Of a DNA stretch of 64,000 bases, positions 50,531-59,782 are shown piece after piece. This DNA comes from Gammaproteobacteria bacterium (GTDB lineage Bacteria > Pseudomonadota > Gammaproteobacteria > SURF-13). The DNA lies in NCBI GenBank assembly GCA_016195665.1, contig JACPZD010000001.1, forward strand, positions 62,001-126,000. Reading direction: 5' to 3'. The translations under genes and the position numbers were made by a program. Positions within the stretch are counted from its first letter, which is position 1, and every line of letters starts with the position of its first letter. The notes under the pieces are model-generated. The model had not been told where the DNA came from. It saw nothing but the letters and a program-made list of their open reading frames with translations, and did no database searches.

Positions 50531-51097
50531 TTAAGTGTGGAGCTGCTGCATTGCCTTTTCGATCTCGCCGCTCAGGATCAACGGTAGGGCGGCATGCGCC
50601 TCAACCATCGCGGCATCTATCAACTCTTGTTCAGCCGCAGGCGCGCGCTTGAGCACATAGCCCACTACGTCGCCACCCTTGCCCGGGTGGCCGATGCCGA
50701 TGCGCAGCCGCAAAAAATCATCGCCGAGGTGGGCGATGATGTCGCGCAGGCCGTTGTGTCCGCCATGTCCACCGCCCTGCTTGAGGCGCACTGTGCCGGG
50801 CGGCAGATCGAGATCGTCATGCACCACCAGGATATTTTCGACAGGGATTTTATAAAACCCGGCGAAGCCGGCGATGGGTTGGCCGCTCTTGTTCATGAAG
50901 GTGTGCGGCTTGAGCAGCCAGCAGTCGCGTCCCGGTGCAGGGTACTTGACGACCGCACCCTGAAATTTAGTCTCGAACTTAAAGTTCAGATTGGCCCGGC
51001 GCGCGAGTTCGTCCACAAACCAGAAGCCGGCATTGTGGCGCATGAACTCATAGTCGGGGCCTGGATTGCCCAGGCCCACAATGAGATCAGTGGACAT
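50531..51097 (-). CDS. pth: Peptidyl-tRNA hydrolase
   Basis: Recycles peptidyl-tRNA dropped from ribosomes. It has 188 residues with LIVGLGNPGPDYEFMRHNAG (conserved Asn11 and His21), KPHTFMNKSGQ, VVHDDLDLPPG (catalytic Asp) and GGGHGGHNGLRDI. It follows rplY by 18 nt in the prs-rplY-pth order. Confidence 0.97.
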   Translation of the reverse strand: MSTDLIVGLGNPGPDYEFMRHNAGFWFVDELARRANLNFKFETKFQGAVVKYPAPGRDCWLLKPHTFMNKSGQPIAGFAGFYKIPVENILVVHDDLDLPPGTVRLKQGGGHGGHNGLRDIIAHLGDDFLRLRIGIGHPGKGGDVVGYVLKRAPAAEQELIDAAMVEAHAALPLILSGEIEKAMQQLHT

Positions 51098-51115
51098 CTA
51101 AGACTTTGCGGCAGA

Positions 51116-51823
51116 TTAACCCTTCTCGCCCTTACCGCCCTTGGTCTCCGCCTTGGCTTCAGGCTTGGCTTCGGGCTTACCTTCCGCAGGGACTGCCGCG
51201 CCTTCCACTGCCGCGGCCTCTTCAACGGGCTTAACCTCTTCAACCACAGCGCGCGGCAGATGAATGCTCGCCACCGGCTGGTCATGAGCATGAGTCAACG
51301 CGACCAGTTCCACGCCCTTGGGTAGTTTGAGGTCGGACAAATGAACGGTTTCGTTCAATTTGACCTGGCTCATATCTACCTCAATGTACTCGGGCAGATC
51401 GGCGGCGAGACACAACACCTCGACGTCGTTCAACAGGTGCGAGATGATGCCACCGCTCTGTTTAACGCCCGGCGCGATATCGGAGCCGGTAAAGTGCAAG
51501 GGGATGCGCATACGCATTTTTTTGGTGGCGCTGATGCGTTGCAAATCCAGGTGCATGATGCGCGGCTTGCTGGGGTGGCGTTGCACGTCGCGCAGCACTA
51601 CTTTTTCATCGCGGCCGTTGACCTTCAAGGTCAAAATATGCGAATAAAAGGCCTCGTGCGCCAGGTGCAACGACACGGCGTTGTGGTCCAGGGTAAGCGA
51701 TAGCGGTGCTTGCTCCGCGCCATACACGATGGCCGGGATCTTGTTGCTGTGACGCAGGCGGCGGCTCGCACCCTTACCCTTGTCACTGCGTTCTTCTGCG
51801 ATCAATTCAAAGGTTTCTCTCAT
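51116..51823 (-). CDS. rplY: 50S ribosomal protein L25/general stress protein Ctc
   Basis: 235 residues from ATG 51823 with GGAG 8 nt before it. The N-terminal L25 5S-rRNA-binding domain starts at FELIAEERSDKGKGASRRLR; the C-terminal TL5/CTC domain includes KKMRMRIPLHFTGSDIAPGV and LPKGVELVALTHAHDQPVAS. The tail is an acidic/Lys-Ala-Glu low-complexity stretch (EGKPEAKPEAKAETKGGKGE). Long CTC form, as in Pseudomonas, not the short E. coli L25. Confidence 0.96.
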   Translation of the reverse strand: MRETFELIAEERSDKGKGASRRLRHSNKIPAIVYGAEQAPLSLTLDHNAVSLHLAHEAFYSHILTLKVNGRDEKVVLRDVQRHPSKPRIMHLDLQRISATKKMRMRIPLHFTGSDIAPGVKQSGGIISHLLNDVEVLCLAADLPEYIEVDMSQVKLNETVHLSDLKLPKGVELVALTHAHDQPVASIHLPRAVVEEVKPVEEAAAVEGAAVPAEGKPEAKPEAKAETKGGKGEKG

Positions 51824-51909
51824 GATATTTCTCCAATAACAACAACACACAAAAACCCGCACCGCGACCAGTGCGGGTTACACATTACGTGCGAATGAAT
51901 TCGCACCTA

Positions 51910-52863
51910 CTAATCCATATACAGAGAACTGATAGACTCTTCTTTACTGATGCGCCGCATGGTCTCGGCCAACATCTCGGCGATACTGATCTGACGGATG
52001 CGCGGACAGCCCTTTGCCTCGGCGCGCAGCGGGATGGTGTCGGTCACCACCAGTTCGTCCAGCTCCGAGGCATTGATATTTTCCACCGCCGGGCCCGACA
52101 GCACCGGGTGTGTGCAATAGGCGACCACTCGTACCGCGCCGTGCTCCTTGAGAGCGCGCGCCGCCTCGCACAAGGTGCCGGCGGTATCCACCAGATCGTC
52201 CACCAGCACGCAGGTGCGGCCTTCCACGTCGCCGATCACGTTCATCACCTTCGCCTCATTCGGCTGCGGCCGGCGTTTGTCTATGATGGCGAGTTCGGCG
52301 TCGTCCAGATTTTTGGCGATCGCGCGGGCCCGCACCACGCCGCCGACATCCGGCGAGACCACGATCAGGTTGTCGTACTTGTGCTTCCAAATGTTGCCCA
52401 GCAGGATCGGCGAGGCATACACGTTATCCACCGGCACATCGAAAAATCCCTGGATCTGGTCGGCGTGCAGATCCACCGTCAACACCCGGTTGGCGCCCAC
52501 GCTCTCGATCATGTTCGCCACCACCTTGGCGGTGATGGGCACGCGCGCCGAGCGGGGGCGGCGATCCTGGCGCGAATAACCGAAATACGGAATCACCGCC
52601 GTGATCCGGTACGCCGAGGCGCGCCGCATCGCGTCCACCATCACCAGCAACTCCATCAGGTTGTCGTTGGTTGGCGCGCAGGTCGGCTGCACGATGAAAA
52701 CGTCCTTGCCGCGGACGTTTTCCATGATCTCGACCATTACCTCGCCGTCGCTGAAGCGGCCCACCGTGGCCTTGCCCAGCGACATATTGAGGTAACTGAC
52801 CACATTCTCGGCCAACGGCCGGTTGGCGTTGCCCGAGAAGACGACCATTCTGCTATCTAACAT
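51910..52863 (-). CDS. prs: Ribose-phosphate pyrophosphokinase
   Basis: Makes PRPP for nucleotide, His and Trp synthesis. It has 317 residues from ATG 52863. [16 protein letters not shown], the flexible loop [21 protein letters not shown]-binding [13 protein letters not shown] and the PRPP signature [12 protein letters not shown]. The ribosome site AGGGG lies within a heptamer element that begins immediately upstream, so translation initiation signals come from the repeat. Confidence 0.97.
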   Translation of the reverse strand: MLDSRMVVFSGNANRPLAENVVSYLNMSLGKATVGRFSDGEVMVEIMENVRGKDVFIVQPTCAPTNDNLMELLVMVDAMRRASAYRITAVIPYFGYSRQDRRPRSARVPITAKVVANMIESVGANRVLTVDLHADQIQGFFDVPVDNVYASPILLGNIWKHKYDNLIVVSPDVGGVVRARAIAKNLDDAELAIIDKRRPQPNEAKVMNVIGDVEGRTCVLVDDLVDTAGTLCEAARALKEHGAVRVVAYCTHPVLSGPAVENINASELDELVVTDTIPLRAEAKGCPRIRQISIAEMLAETMRRISKEESISSLYMD

Positions 52864-52978
52864 AACCAACCCCTAATCCCCAACCCCTTGGTGAGGCGTG
52901 AGGCGCGAAGCCCTTCATTCATCACTTTTCATTTTTAGCTTTTCACTCTTCACGCCTCACCCCTCACCCCTTACTTTT
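52862..52978. repeat. Heptamer-rich element upstream of prs
   Basis: It contains CCCCTAATCCCCAACCCC, GTGAGGCGTGAGGCGCGAAG and, further on, TTCACGCCTCACCCCTCACC with CCTTAC, complementary in 7-bp steps around an AT-rich loop (TCATCACTTTTCATTTTTAG). Its left end provides the prs ribosome-binding site. Confidence 0.82.
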
Positions 52979-52989
52979 CACGGCATTAA

Positions 52990-53110
52990 GTGGCTGGGGC
53001 GCCAGTCCTGCTCCGGGCTTCCTGCCCTCGCCCCTGCGGGGCCAGCGTCGCTATGCTCCGCTGTTCAAATTCGCTCCCGGCGAATTTGTCGAACCCAAGG
53101 GTTCTCATCC
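52990..53110. repeat. tRNA-Gln-flanking element with hairpins
   Basis: It starts TGGCTGGGGCGCCAG, a near copy of the tRNA-Gln 3' end (TGGCTGGGGTGCCAG at 53143), then TCCGGGCTTCCTGCCCTCGC, a stem GCCCC-TGC-GGGGC and a palindrome CAAATTCG-CTCCCGG-CGAATTTG. The duplicated tRNA end suggests an element that uses this tRNA as a target. Confidence 0.65.
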
Positions 53111-53142
53111 TGGCACTCCTAAACCGCTTATGTAATACCATT

Positions 53143-53217
53143 TGGCTGGGGTGCCAGGATTCGAACCTGGGAATGCTGGAATCAAAATCCAGTGCCTTAC
53201 CACTTGGCGACACCCCA
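53143..53217 (-). tRNA. tRNA-Gln(UUG)
   Basis: 75 nt with encoded CCA. TGGGGTG/CACCCCA acceptor, D-arm GCCAAGTGGTAAGGC, anticodon loop TTTTGAT giving TTG, T-arm CCAGGTTCGAATCCTGG. It lies between prs and ispE, its common place in gammaproteobacteria. Confidence 0.95.
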
Positions 53218-53228
53218 ATAATCTAAAT

Positions 53229-53279
53229 AAGTGAGGCGTGAAGAGTGAGGCGCGCCTAACCCCTAGTCTCTAGCCCCTA
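53229..53279. repeat. Heptamer element between ispE and tRNA-Gln
   Basis: GTGAGGCGTGAAGAGTGAGG followed by CGCGCCTAACCCCTAGTCTC and TAGCCCCTA: two sets of 7-bp units (GTGAGGC type and CTAGCCC type) back to back, ending at the ispE stop codon. Confidence 0.75.
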
Positions 53280-54143
53280 TTATTTGCGTATTTTACTATG
53301 GATAAGGCGATGCAGGGGGGATAGATTCAAACCCTGGGCCACGAACGCTTGCCCGCCGTCCGGCCGTTCGGCGATAAATTGCCCCGCCACCCGGCGGGCG
53401 GACATCTCATCGGGAAACGCGGCGAACACGCAGCTCCCCGTCCCGGTCATCCTGGCGGAGGCGTGGCCGCCCAGCCAGCGCAAGGCTTGCGCCACTTCGG
53501 GATAACGCTGGCACACCAGCACCTCGCAGTCGTTGCCCCCCTTCCCCGCGAGAAAGCCGCGTATTGTGATGGGCTTAGCGTCGCGTGTCAAATCGGGCGA
53601 GGCGAAAATCTCCCCGGTCGAGACCCGGCAGGGCGGCGCGATGACCACGTACCACGGCTCCTCCAACTGCATCGGGGTGAGGCGCTCACCCACCCCCTCG
53701 GCCCATGCCGCCCGGCCGTGTATGAACACCGGCACGTCAGCGCCGAGTCTTAAGCCCAGCTTGGCCAGCTCGTCCACGGACAGCCCGAGCTTCCATAAAT
53801 GATTCAGGGCAACCAGGGTGGTGGCGGCGTCGGAGCTGCCGCCGCCCAAACCGCCACCGATAGGCAGGCGCTTGGCGAGTTCGATATCGGCGCCGAGCGA
53901 AGTGCCCGTGTTCTCCTTCAGCAGCCGCGCGGCACGTACTGTGAGGTCTTGCTCGGATGCGACACCCGGCAGGTTGTGCAGCGCACGGATCACGCCATCA
54001 TCGCGCACCGTAAACCGCAGCTCATCGCCGTAGTCGAGGAATTGAAATACGGTTTGCAACTCATGGTAGCCGTCGGCGCGGCGGCCGGTGATGTGCAGAA
54101 ACAGATTGAGCTTGGCCGGCGCGGGCCAGGCTAGACTAGGCAT
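53280..54143 (-). CDS. ispE: 4-diphosphocytidyl-2-C-methyl-D-erythritol kinase
   Basis: GHMP kinase of the MEP isoprenoid pathway, 287 residues. PAPAKLNLFLHITGRRADGYH is the N-terminal signature (Lys and Asp catalytic region), LPIGGGLGGGSSDAATTL is the ATP loop, and TGTGSCVFAAF the third GHMP motif. It sits in the conserved prs-tRNA-ispE-lolB order. The stop is adjacent to a heptamer element. Confidence 0.96.
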   Translation of the reverse strand: MPSLAWPAPAKLNLFLHITGRRADGYHELQTVFQFLDYGDELRFTVRDDGVIRALHNLPGVASEQDLTVRAARLLKENTGTSLGADIELAKRLPIGGGLGGGSSDAATTLVALNHLWKLGLSVDELAKLGLRLGADVPVFIHGRAAWAEGVGERLTPMQLEEPWYVVIAPPCRVSTGEIFASPDLTRDAKPITIRGFLAGKGGNDCEVLVCQRYPEVAQALRWLGGHASARMTGTGSCVFAAFPDEMSARRVAGQFIAERPDGGQAFVAQGLNLSPLHRLIHSKIRK

Positions 54144-54150
54144 AGGATTT

Positions 54151-54293
54151 TAGAGCATATCCACAAATAGTTCCCCTGTGTCCCTTGCAGGGGAAAAGGC
54201 TTCACGGCGGAGGGCGCGGAGGAGAAGCAAACCCTTCTTGAGGGTATTTCTCTGCGTCCTCTGCGGTAAATTATTTATGGATAAGTTCTTAAT
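54151..54293. repeat. Palindromic element, family A, full-length copy 1
   Basis: About 140 bp with terminal inverted repeats (CATATCCACAAATAG at the left, TTATTTATGGATAAG at the right), inner arms TTCACGGCGGAGGGCGCGGA and CTCTGCGTCCTCTGCGGTAA, and loop ACCCTTCTTGAGGG. It is closely similar to 57018-57155. Its right edge contains the TAA stop of lolB. No coding capacity; MITE-like structure. Confidence 0.85.
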
Positions 54294-54900
54294 GGTTGAG
54301 TTCCCAGTGTTCCACCGCGAGGCGTACCTCCAGATGCGGCTCTGCGCTTGAATTGTTCAAGAACAGTTTGTCGGGCAAATCCACACTACCGGCGGATACG
54401 TAACGCCGGAACTCGATATCCCAGCCGGATTGCCGGATACGGGCAAGCCGGCCCAGGCCGTCGAGATCTTTGTGTTCCAAGGGCATGTTGGGATCGGGCA
54501 GGCCCAAGACCCAATAACGCAGGCCCGAGACCGGCAGTCGCCAGCCCAGTTGTCTTTCCAGCAGGGCCTCGGGGTCCTGCGCACTATCCTCACCTTCGGA
54601 GGTCCGCAGGATGACGTGAGAAGGATCGCCGTTCAATTGCAATGCGCCCTGGCCGAGGGGTGAGCTTAACTGAATAGCGTAGGCTTCACCTTGCTGCTCC
54701 CAGGTCAAGGAGGCGTGCCAGCCCTCGGTCGGGGTCTGGATGGCGATGCGTCCACTTAAGCCCCAGGCGCTGAGCGCAGACAAGGCCTGTTGCCGCGCGC
54801 GCCATGATTGTTCGGTGTCAATGGTTTGAGGCGGTTGAGTGGGAATAACCTCACAGGCGCAGAGCACCAGCGCCAGACTCACCAACAGTAGATTTTTCAC
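54289..54900 (-). CDS. lolB: Outer-membrane lipoprotein receptor LolB
   Basis: Accepts lipoproteins from LolA and inserts them in the outer membrane. GTG 54900 gives 203 residues starting VKNLLLVSLALVLCAC; the lipobox cysteine is in LCAC (about residue 16). LSALSAWGLSGRIAIQTPTE, GWHASLTWEQQGEAYAIQLS and LPVSGLRYWVLGLP are LolB blocks. The frame is open to 55029 but that stretch is a family A element. Position between ispE and the TPR gene is the standard one. Confidence 0.93.
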   Translation of the reverse strand: MKNLLLVSLALVLCACEVIPTQPPQTIDTEQSWRARQQALSALSAWGLSGRIAIQTPTEGWHASLTWEQQGEAYAIQLSSPLGQGALQLNGDPSHVILRTSEGEDSAQDPEALLERQLGWRLPVSGLRYWVLGLPDPNMPLEHKDLDGLGRLARIRQSGWDIEFRRYVSAGSVDLPDKLFLNNSSAEPHLEVRLAVEHWELNH

Positions 54901-54910
54901 GTTAGGGCGC

Positions 54911-54974
54911 TTCACCGCAGAGGACGCAGAGGAGTATATACAATTGATTTTTCCTCTGCGTCCTCTGCGGTGAA
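54911..54974. repeat. Palindromic element, family A, short copy
   Basis: TTCACCGCAGAGGACGCAGA (54911-54930, then GGAG) and CCTCTGCGTCCTCTGCGGTG (54953-54972, then AA) are perfectly complementary around an AT-rich loop. It fills the lolB-TPR gene spacer. Confidence 0.85.
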
Positions 54975-54988
54975 TTTCAAGCCCTTCT

Positions 54989-56782
54989 TTACGGGGTGAA
55001 ACGTTTGAGCGTGTCCAACAAAACCTCATCGTTGGGAGAGGTCTTCATCGCGTCTTGCCAGATCTTGCGTGCCTGATCCTGTTCGCCCGTCACCCATAAC
55101 ACCTCGCCCAGGTGGGCGGCGATCTCCGCTTCCGGCGTCAGCTCCAGGGCTTGCTTCAGGTAGCGCAGGGCCTCCTCTTTGTTGCCAAGCCGGAACTGTA
55201 CCCAGCCCATGCTGTCGAGGACGGCGCCATCCTGCGGGCTGAGTTCCAGGGCGCGCTTGATGTAATCCAGGGCCTCCTGGTAACGGGTGGTCCTGTCGGC
55301 CAGCGTGTAGCCGAGGGCGTTCAGGGCGCGGGCGTTTTTTGGTTCGCGCGCGAGGATATTGCCCAGGTCTTGTTCCAGGATGTCGAGCCGGTCCATCTTT
55401 TCGGCCAGCATGGCGCGGCCGTAGAGCAGATCGTTGTCGGCGGGGGCTTGCAGGAGGGCGATGTTGTAGATCTCGATGGCCTGAGTGTATTGCCTTTCCT
55501 CGCGGAGCAGATCAGCCTCCGCCATGGTGATGAGCTTGGCCTGTTCCGGGGACTGGAGCTTGATCCTGCGCAGGTAAGTGCGGGCGCCCGCCGTGTCGCC
55601 CTGCTTGGCCATGAGCCCGACCACGCGCAACTGAGCGTCCAGATAGGCCTCGCCCCGATCCACCGTCTTGTAGAAACCGATGGCGGCGCCATAGTCCTTG
55701 CGCGTCTCGGCAATCTGGCCCAGATAGTAACTGGTCTCCCGTTCATACTTGCCGAGTTGCCGCGCCAGTTTCAAATAGCGTTCCGCATCGTCCGGTTGTT
55801 TGATCTGTAAGGATAAAATACCGAGGCTGAGCGCGACGTCGGGGTTGTCGGGCATTTGCTGCGCGATCGTTGCAAATTGCTCGCGCGCCTGCTCGAGGCG
55901 TTTGGCGTCCACCAGCAGGCGGGCATAGCTGAGGCGCAGGGACAGATCCTTGGGGTGGTCTTTGACCACTTCTTGCAGGTAACTCAATGCGCCGTCGCTG
56001 TCACCCTGCATTTGCAGCATGCGCGCCCGTAGCGCGGCGGCGTTGCCCCAGCCCGGTTTGAGTTGCAGGGCCTGATCGAGCGCCGCGCGCGCCGCTTGAA
56101 AGTCGGCCAGGCCGAGGGCCAGCGTGGCGTGAGCAAGCTGTGCATCCGGGTTATCCCGATGGCCTTCGGTGAACTTCTTCATCAACCGCAGCGCGGCCTG
56201 TTTGTCCTGTTCCCGGCTGAGCAGAGAGGCGACGAACATAAAGGCATAGCCCTGGCCGGTGATAAACTCGGGACCGTTGGGCACGGCCGATGCCTGCGCA
56301 GAGGGAGGCAGGGGCAGCAGGGTAATCAGCTTCTCCAGGTGGGGGAGCGCCGCATCGGCCTGGCCGTCGCGCACCAAAAAGGCCACCAGTCCCTGGCGCG
56401 CCTCGATATTGTTCGGGGTGATGTCCACCCACAGCCTTAACGCCGCCAGCGCCATTTTTTGATCTTTCAGGAAAAAGGCGATTTGCGCGGCGCGCTGGGC
56501 GATTCTCGGATCGCGGGTGGCCTGGGCGAGTTCCAGATAACGCTCTCCGGCCAGTTTGCTCTCGCCGCGTTGTCCGGCGATCTCGGCGACCAGGAGCTTA
56601 TAGAGCAGATCTTCGGTGAGGGGGACATTCGGCAGCGGCGGCGGGACGCCGTGCGCCTTGGCCGGTTCTTCCGCATGCGATGCGCCCAGCAGCCCCCCCT
56701 GCTGACCGGCGACACACCCGACAAGTAATGGTACTGAAAATAGCCGGGCCCATGCGCCGGCCCGCAGCAGCGGTTTGGTCAT
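54989..56782 (-). CDS. TPR-repeat lipoprotein
   Basis: 597 residues from ATG 56782 (AGG 7 nt upstream; ATG 56806 is an alternative adjoining a repeat). Signal with lipobox LLVGC, then about 12 or more TPR units such as GESKLAGERYLELAQATRDP, PEFITGQGYAFMFVASLL and EALRYLKQALELTPEAEIAA. The gene has the same place as the Pseudomonas TPR protein between lolB and hemA. It is presumably a periplasmic-side scaffold; the function is unknown. Confidence 0.88.
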   Translation of the reverse strand: MTKPLLRAGAWARLFSVPLLVGCVAGQQGGLLGASHAEEPAKAHGVPPPLPNVPLTEDLLYKLLVAEIAGQRGESKLAGERYLELAQATRDPRIAQRAAQIAFFLKDQKMALAALRLWVDITPNNIEARQGLVAFLVRDGQADAALPHLEKLITLLPLPPSAQASAVPNGPEFITGQGYAFMFVASLLSREQDKQAALRLMKKFTEGHRDNPDAQLAHATLALGLADFQAARAALDQALQLKPGWGNAAALRARMLQMQGDSDGALSYLQEVVKDHPKDLSLRLSYARLLVDAKRLEQAREQFATIAQQMPDNPDVALSLGILSLQIKQPDDAERYLKLARQLGKYERETSYYLGQIAETRKDYGAAIGFYKTVDRGEAYLDAQLRVVGLMAKQGDTAGARTYLRRIKLQSPEQAKLITMAEADLLREERQYTQAIEIYNIALLQAPADNDLLYGRAMLAEKMDRLDILEQDLGNILAREPKNARALNALGYTLADRTTRYQEALDYIKRALELSPQDGAVLDSMGWVQFRLGNKEEALRYLKQALELTPEAEIAAHLGEVLWVTGEQDQARKIWQDAMKTSPNDEVLLDTLKRFTP

Positions 56783-56809
56783 CTGATACCTGATGATATT
56801 ACTCATAAG

Positions 56810-56948
56810 TCAGTAAATAAAACTACACTTCCCGCTACGTCCCCGCCCCCTGTTTAGGGGGCGGGACAGGGTGGGGGTAAATAACAGGGTATTTACTCAG
56901 GAGTCGCATCATAAGCCTTGCAACCTTACTTTGTGACTCCTGAGTAAG
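56810..56948. repeat. About 140-bp palindromic element, family E copy 2
   Basis: Inverted relative to copy 1 at 18264-18401. It reads GTCAGTAAATAAAACTACAC at one end, GCCCCCTGTTTAGGGGGC in the middle, and TTTACTCAGGAGTC...GACTCCTGAGTAA at the other end. Several blocks of 13-20 bp are identical between the two copies. Confidence 0.82.
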
Positions 56949-57017
56949 AAAGGGTGGCACTGCGAATCCAGCCCAGTAACGGCTAAACCGCTACTATACC
57001 GGAGTTCGCGGCGACTT

Positions 57018-57155
57018 GGAGCATATCCATAAATTGTTACCCTGTGTCCCTTGCGGTGAAAAAGCTTCACCGCGGAGGACGCGGAGGAGAACAAACCCTT
57101 CTTGAGGATATTCCTCTGCGTCCTCCGCGGTAAATTATTTATGATACGTTCTTAA
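57018..57155. repeat. Palindromic element, family A, full-length copy 2
   Basis: CATATCCATAAATTGTTACC at the left and AAATTATTTATGATACGTTC at the right are the terminal inverted repeats. The inner arms TTCACCGCGGAGGACGCGGA and CTCTGCGTCCTCCGCGGTAA are complementary. Nearly the same order and length as 54151-54293. Confidence 0.85.
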
Positions 57156-57267
57156 TACGGTGAACTGGGCAGACCACGTTGCTTGTTTTCCGGCCCTATA
57201 TCGGTCAAAATTCAAGGTTGTATAGAGGTCACAACCTTAACCTGTACTACGAACGTCGAATCGCCCT

Positions 57268-58530
57268 ATGCCCTTTTTCGCCATTGGCATCAACCACAAA
57301 ACGGCGCCTGTCGAGGTGCGCGAGCGGCTGGCCTTTACCCCCGAGCGTATCCCGGAGGCGCTGCGCGACCTGGGTGCATTGCCGGAACTGCATGAGGCGG
57401 CGCTGCTTTCGACGTGCAACCGCACCGAACTCTATTGCAACTTGGATAACGAAGACCACACCGCGGTCGCCGCCTGGTTGTGCCGCTATCACGGACTGAA
57501 CCCCGCCGAGGTCGAGCCTTATCTTTATAGTTATTCCGAGCAAGCGGCCGTGGACCACGTGCTGAGGGTTGCTTGCGGTTTGGATTCGATGATCCTGGGC
57601 GAACCGCAAATACTGGGTCAGATCAAGGCCGCCTACAAGACCGCCTGCGAGGCGGGCACCGTGGGAATGCTGCTTGGGCGTTTGTTTCAACACACCTTTC
57701 TGGTGGCGAAGCAGGTGCGCACCGATACCGCCATCGGCGCAAGCCCGGTGTCGGTGGCGTTCGCCGCGGTGAGTCTGGCCAAGCAGATCTTCGGCGATCT
57801 CTCCGAGCAGACTGCTCTCTTAATCGGCGCAGGCGAAACCATTGAGCTTACCGCCCGCCACCTGCACGAAAGCAAGATCGGCCGCATCATCGTCGCCAAC
57901 CGCACCGTGGAGCGCGCCCACACCCTGGCCTCCGAATTCAACGGCTACGCCATCGCGCTGGCCGAGATGCCGGCGCACCTCTATGAAGCCGACATTATCA
58001 TCTCGTCCACCGCGAGCCAATTGCCCATCCTCGGCAAGGGCAGCGTGGAGAGCGCGCTCAAGGTGCGCAAGCACCGGCCCATGTTCATGGTGGACATCGC
58101 GGTGCCGCGCGATATCGAACCCGAGGTCGGCGAACTGCCCGACGTGTATCTCTACACCGTGGATGATCTGCAAGAGGTCATCCAGGAAAATCTGAAATCG
58201 CGCCAGGAGGCCGCCAAACAGGCGCGGGAGATTGTAGACACGCAAGTCGCCAACTTCATGGGCTGGCTGCAATCGCTCAACGCGGTCTCAGCCATACGCG
58301 CCTACCGCGGCAAGGCCGAACAGACCCGCGACCAGGAATTGGAAAACGCCCGCCGCCTGCTCGCCCAAGGCCGCGACCCCGAACAAGTCATGCATCTCCT
58401 CGCTCGCGCCCTCACCAATAAACTCATCCACACCCCCAGCATCCAGATGAAACAGGCCGGTTTCGAAGGCCGTCTGGAACTCTTGCAAGCGGCACGCGAG
58501 CTGTTTGATCTGAAAGATACCGATAGTTAA
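57268..58530 (+). CDS. hemA: Glutamyl-tRNA reductase
   Basis: First committed enzyme of C5-pathway tetrapyrrole synthesis, reducing Glu-tRNA to glutamate-1-semialdehyde. It has 420 residues. [20 protein letters not shown] is the signature N-terminus; Cys50 in STCNRTELY is the catalytic cysteine; [15 protein letters not shown] is the NADPH site; the C-terminal dimerisation helix ends the protein. First of hemA-prfA-prmC-moeB. Confidence 0.98.
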   Translation: MPFFAIGINHKTAPVEVRERLAFTPERIPEALRDLGALPELHEAALLSTCNRTELYCNLDNEDHTAVAAWLCRYHGLNPAEVEPYLYSYSEQAAVDHVLRVACGLDSMILGEPQILGQIKAAYKTACEAGTVGMLLGRLFQHTFLVAKQVRTDTAIGASPVSVAFAAVSLAKQIFGDLSEQTALLIGAGETIELTARHLHESKIGRIIVANRTVERAHTLASEFNGYAIALAEMPAHLYEADIIISSTASQLPILGKGSVESALKVRKHRPMFMVDIAVPRDIEPEVGELPDVYLYTVDDLQEVIQENLKSRQEAAKQAREIVDTQVANFMGWLQSLNAVSAIRAYRGKAEQTRDQELENARRLLAQGRDPEQVMHLLARALTNKLIHTPSIQMKQAGFEGRLELLQAARELFDLKDTDS

Positions 58531-58537
58531 AATTATT

Positions 58538-58661
58538 ACCGCCAAGTCGCCAAGTACGCCAAGGTCATTGATTATTTTATTGATCAGTAAGCCCACCCGG
58601 CAATGTAAAAAGTGGCACTATAGTGTGGTATTCTTTGCGTCCTTGGCGTCTTGGCGGTTAA
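58538..58661. repeat. Palindromic element, family B copy 2
   Basis: ACCGCCAAGTCGCCAAGTAC (from 58538) pairs with GCGTCCTTGGCGTCTTGGCG (58637-58656, then GT) around an AT-rich 60-bp loop. The arm sequence is the same as copy 1 at 3.25 kb. It occupies the hemA-prfA spacer. Confidence 0.78.
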
Positions 58662-58699
58662 TCGCGTCTGGCGTTAAGTCGTAAGGATTATTAGCCACC

Positions 58700-59782
58700 G
58701 TGAAGCCCTCCATCCGCAGCAAACTCGAAAACCTCTCCGAGCGCCTGCAGGAAATCAGCGCGCTGCTCTCCGATCCCGCCATTCACCGCGATCAGGGCCG
58801 CTTCAGGGATTATTCCAAGGAATACGCGCAACTCAGTCCCGTGGTCGAATGCTTCCGTCGCTATCAGGCGACACTCGACCAGGTTGCCGAGGCCGAGGCC
58901 ATGCTGCGCGACGAGGACCCCGATCTGCGCGCCTTGGCGGAGGAAGAGATCAAATCGGCGCGCCGGCAACAGGAAAGTCTCGAACTGGAATTGCAAACGT
59001 TGCTGTTGCCCACCGATCCGCACGACGACAGCAATATCTTTCTGGAAATCCGCGCCGGCACCGGCGGCGACGAAGCGGCCCTGTTTGCGGGCGACTTGTC
59101 GCGCATGTACACGCGCTACGCCGAGACGCGCGGCTGGCAGGTTGAAATCATGAGCGTCAGTCACGGCGAACACGGCGGCTACAAGGAGATCATCCTGCGC
59201 GTCATCGGCCGCGGCGCTTATTCGCGTCTCAAATTCGAATCCGGCGGACATCGCGTGCAGCGTGTGCCGCAGACCGAGGCGCAAGGCCGCATCCACACCT
59301 CGAGTTGCACCGTGGCGGTGATGCCCGAAGTGGAAGAGATAGACGAGATCGCCATCAACCCGGCGGACTTGAAGGTGGATACCTTCCGTGCCTCGGGCGC
59401 CGGCGGCCAGCACGTCAACAAGACCGACTCGGCGATCCGCATCACGCATCTGCCCACCGGCACCGTGGTGGAGTGTCAGGACGAACGCTCGCAGCACAAG
59501 AATCGCGCACGCGCCATGTCGCTGTTACGGGCCAGAATGCTCGCCGCCGAGCGCGGCAAGCAACAAAGCGAGCAAGCCCAGTTGCGGCAAGGCCTGGTGG
59601 GCAGCGGCGACCGCTCCGACCGCATCCGCACCTATAATTTTCCGCAGGGCCGCGTCACCGATCACCGCATCAACTTGACGGTGTACCAGCTTGACGCCGT
59701 GCTGCAGGGCAATCTTGATCTGCTGATAAACCCGCTCGTCAGCGAACATCAGGCCGAGCAGTTGGCCGCGATTGCGCAATAA
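58700..59782 (+). CDS. prfA: Peptide chain release factor 1
   Basis: Terminates translation at UAA and UAG. GTG 58700 with AAGGA further upstream gives 360 residues, the family length. The GGQ motif (235-237, [20 protein letters not shown]) enters the peptidyl-transferase centre and is the PrmC methylation site. The N-terminal [19 protein letters not shown] is typical. The next gene, prmC, starts directly after the stop. Confidence 0.98.
   Translation: MKPSIRSKLENLSERLQEISALLSDPAIHRDQGRFRDYSKEYAQLSPVVECFRRYQATLDQVAEAEAMLRDEDPDLRALAEEEIKSARRQQESLELELQTLLLPTDPHDDSNIFLEIRAGTGGDEAALFAGDLSRMYTRYAETRGWQVEIMSVSHGEHGGYKEIILRVIGRGAYSRLKFESGGHRVQRVPQTEAQGRIHTSSCTVAVMPEVEEIDEIAINPADLKVDTFRASGAGGQHVNKTDSAIRITHLPTGTVVECQDERSQHKNRARAMSLLRARMLAAERGKQQSEQAQLRQGLVGSGDRSDRIRTYNFPQGRVTDHRINLTVYQLDAVLQGNLDLLINPLVSEHQAEQLAAIAQ

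Larger units (their letters stand above)
56807..57267. other. 461-bp divergent spacer upstream of hemA
   Basis: There is no gene. It is filled by family E copy 2 (56810-56948) and family A full-length copy 2 (57018-57155), then a 110-bp remainder with the hairpin AAGGTTGT...ACAACCTT (57212-57236), the likely hemA leader region. I could not assign a clear promoter. Confidence 0.7.

Noticed and set aside
52990-53226. Plus-strand frame through the tRNA-Gln region
   Set aside because: It reads a repeat plus a reverse-complement tRNA (GCQDSNLG); not a gene.
54901-55029. N-terminal extension of lolB
   Set aside because: The extra residues (HRRGRRG, SSASSAVK) come from a family A palindrome; the GTG at 54900 gives a proper lipoprotein signal.
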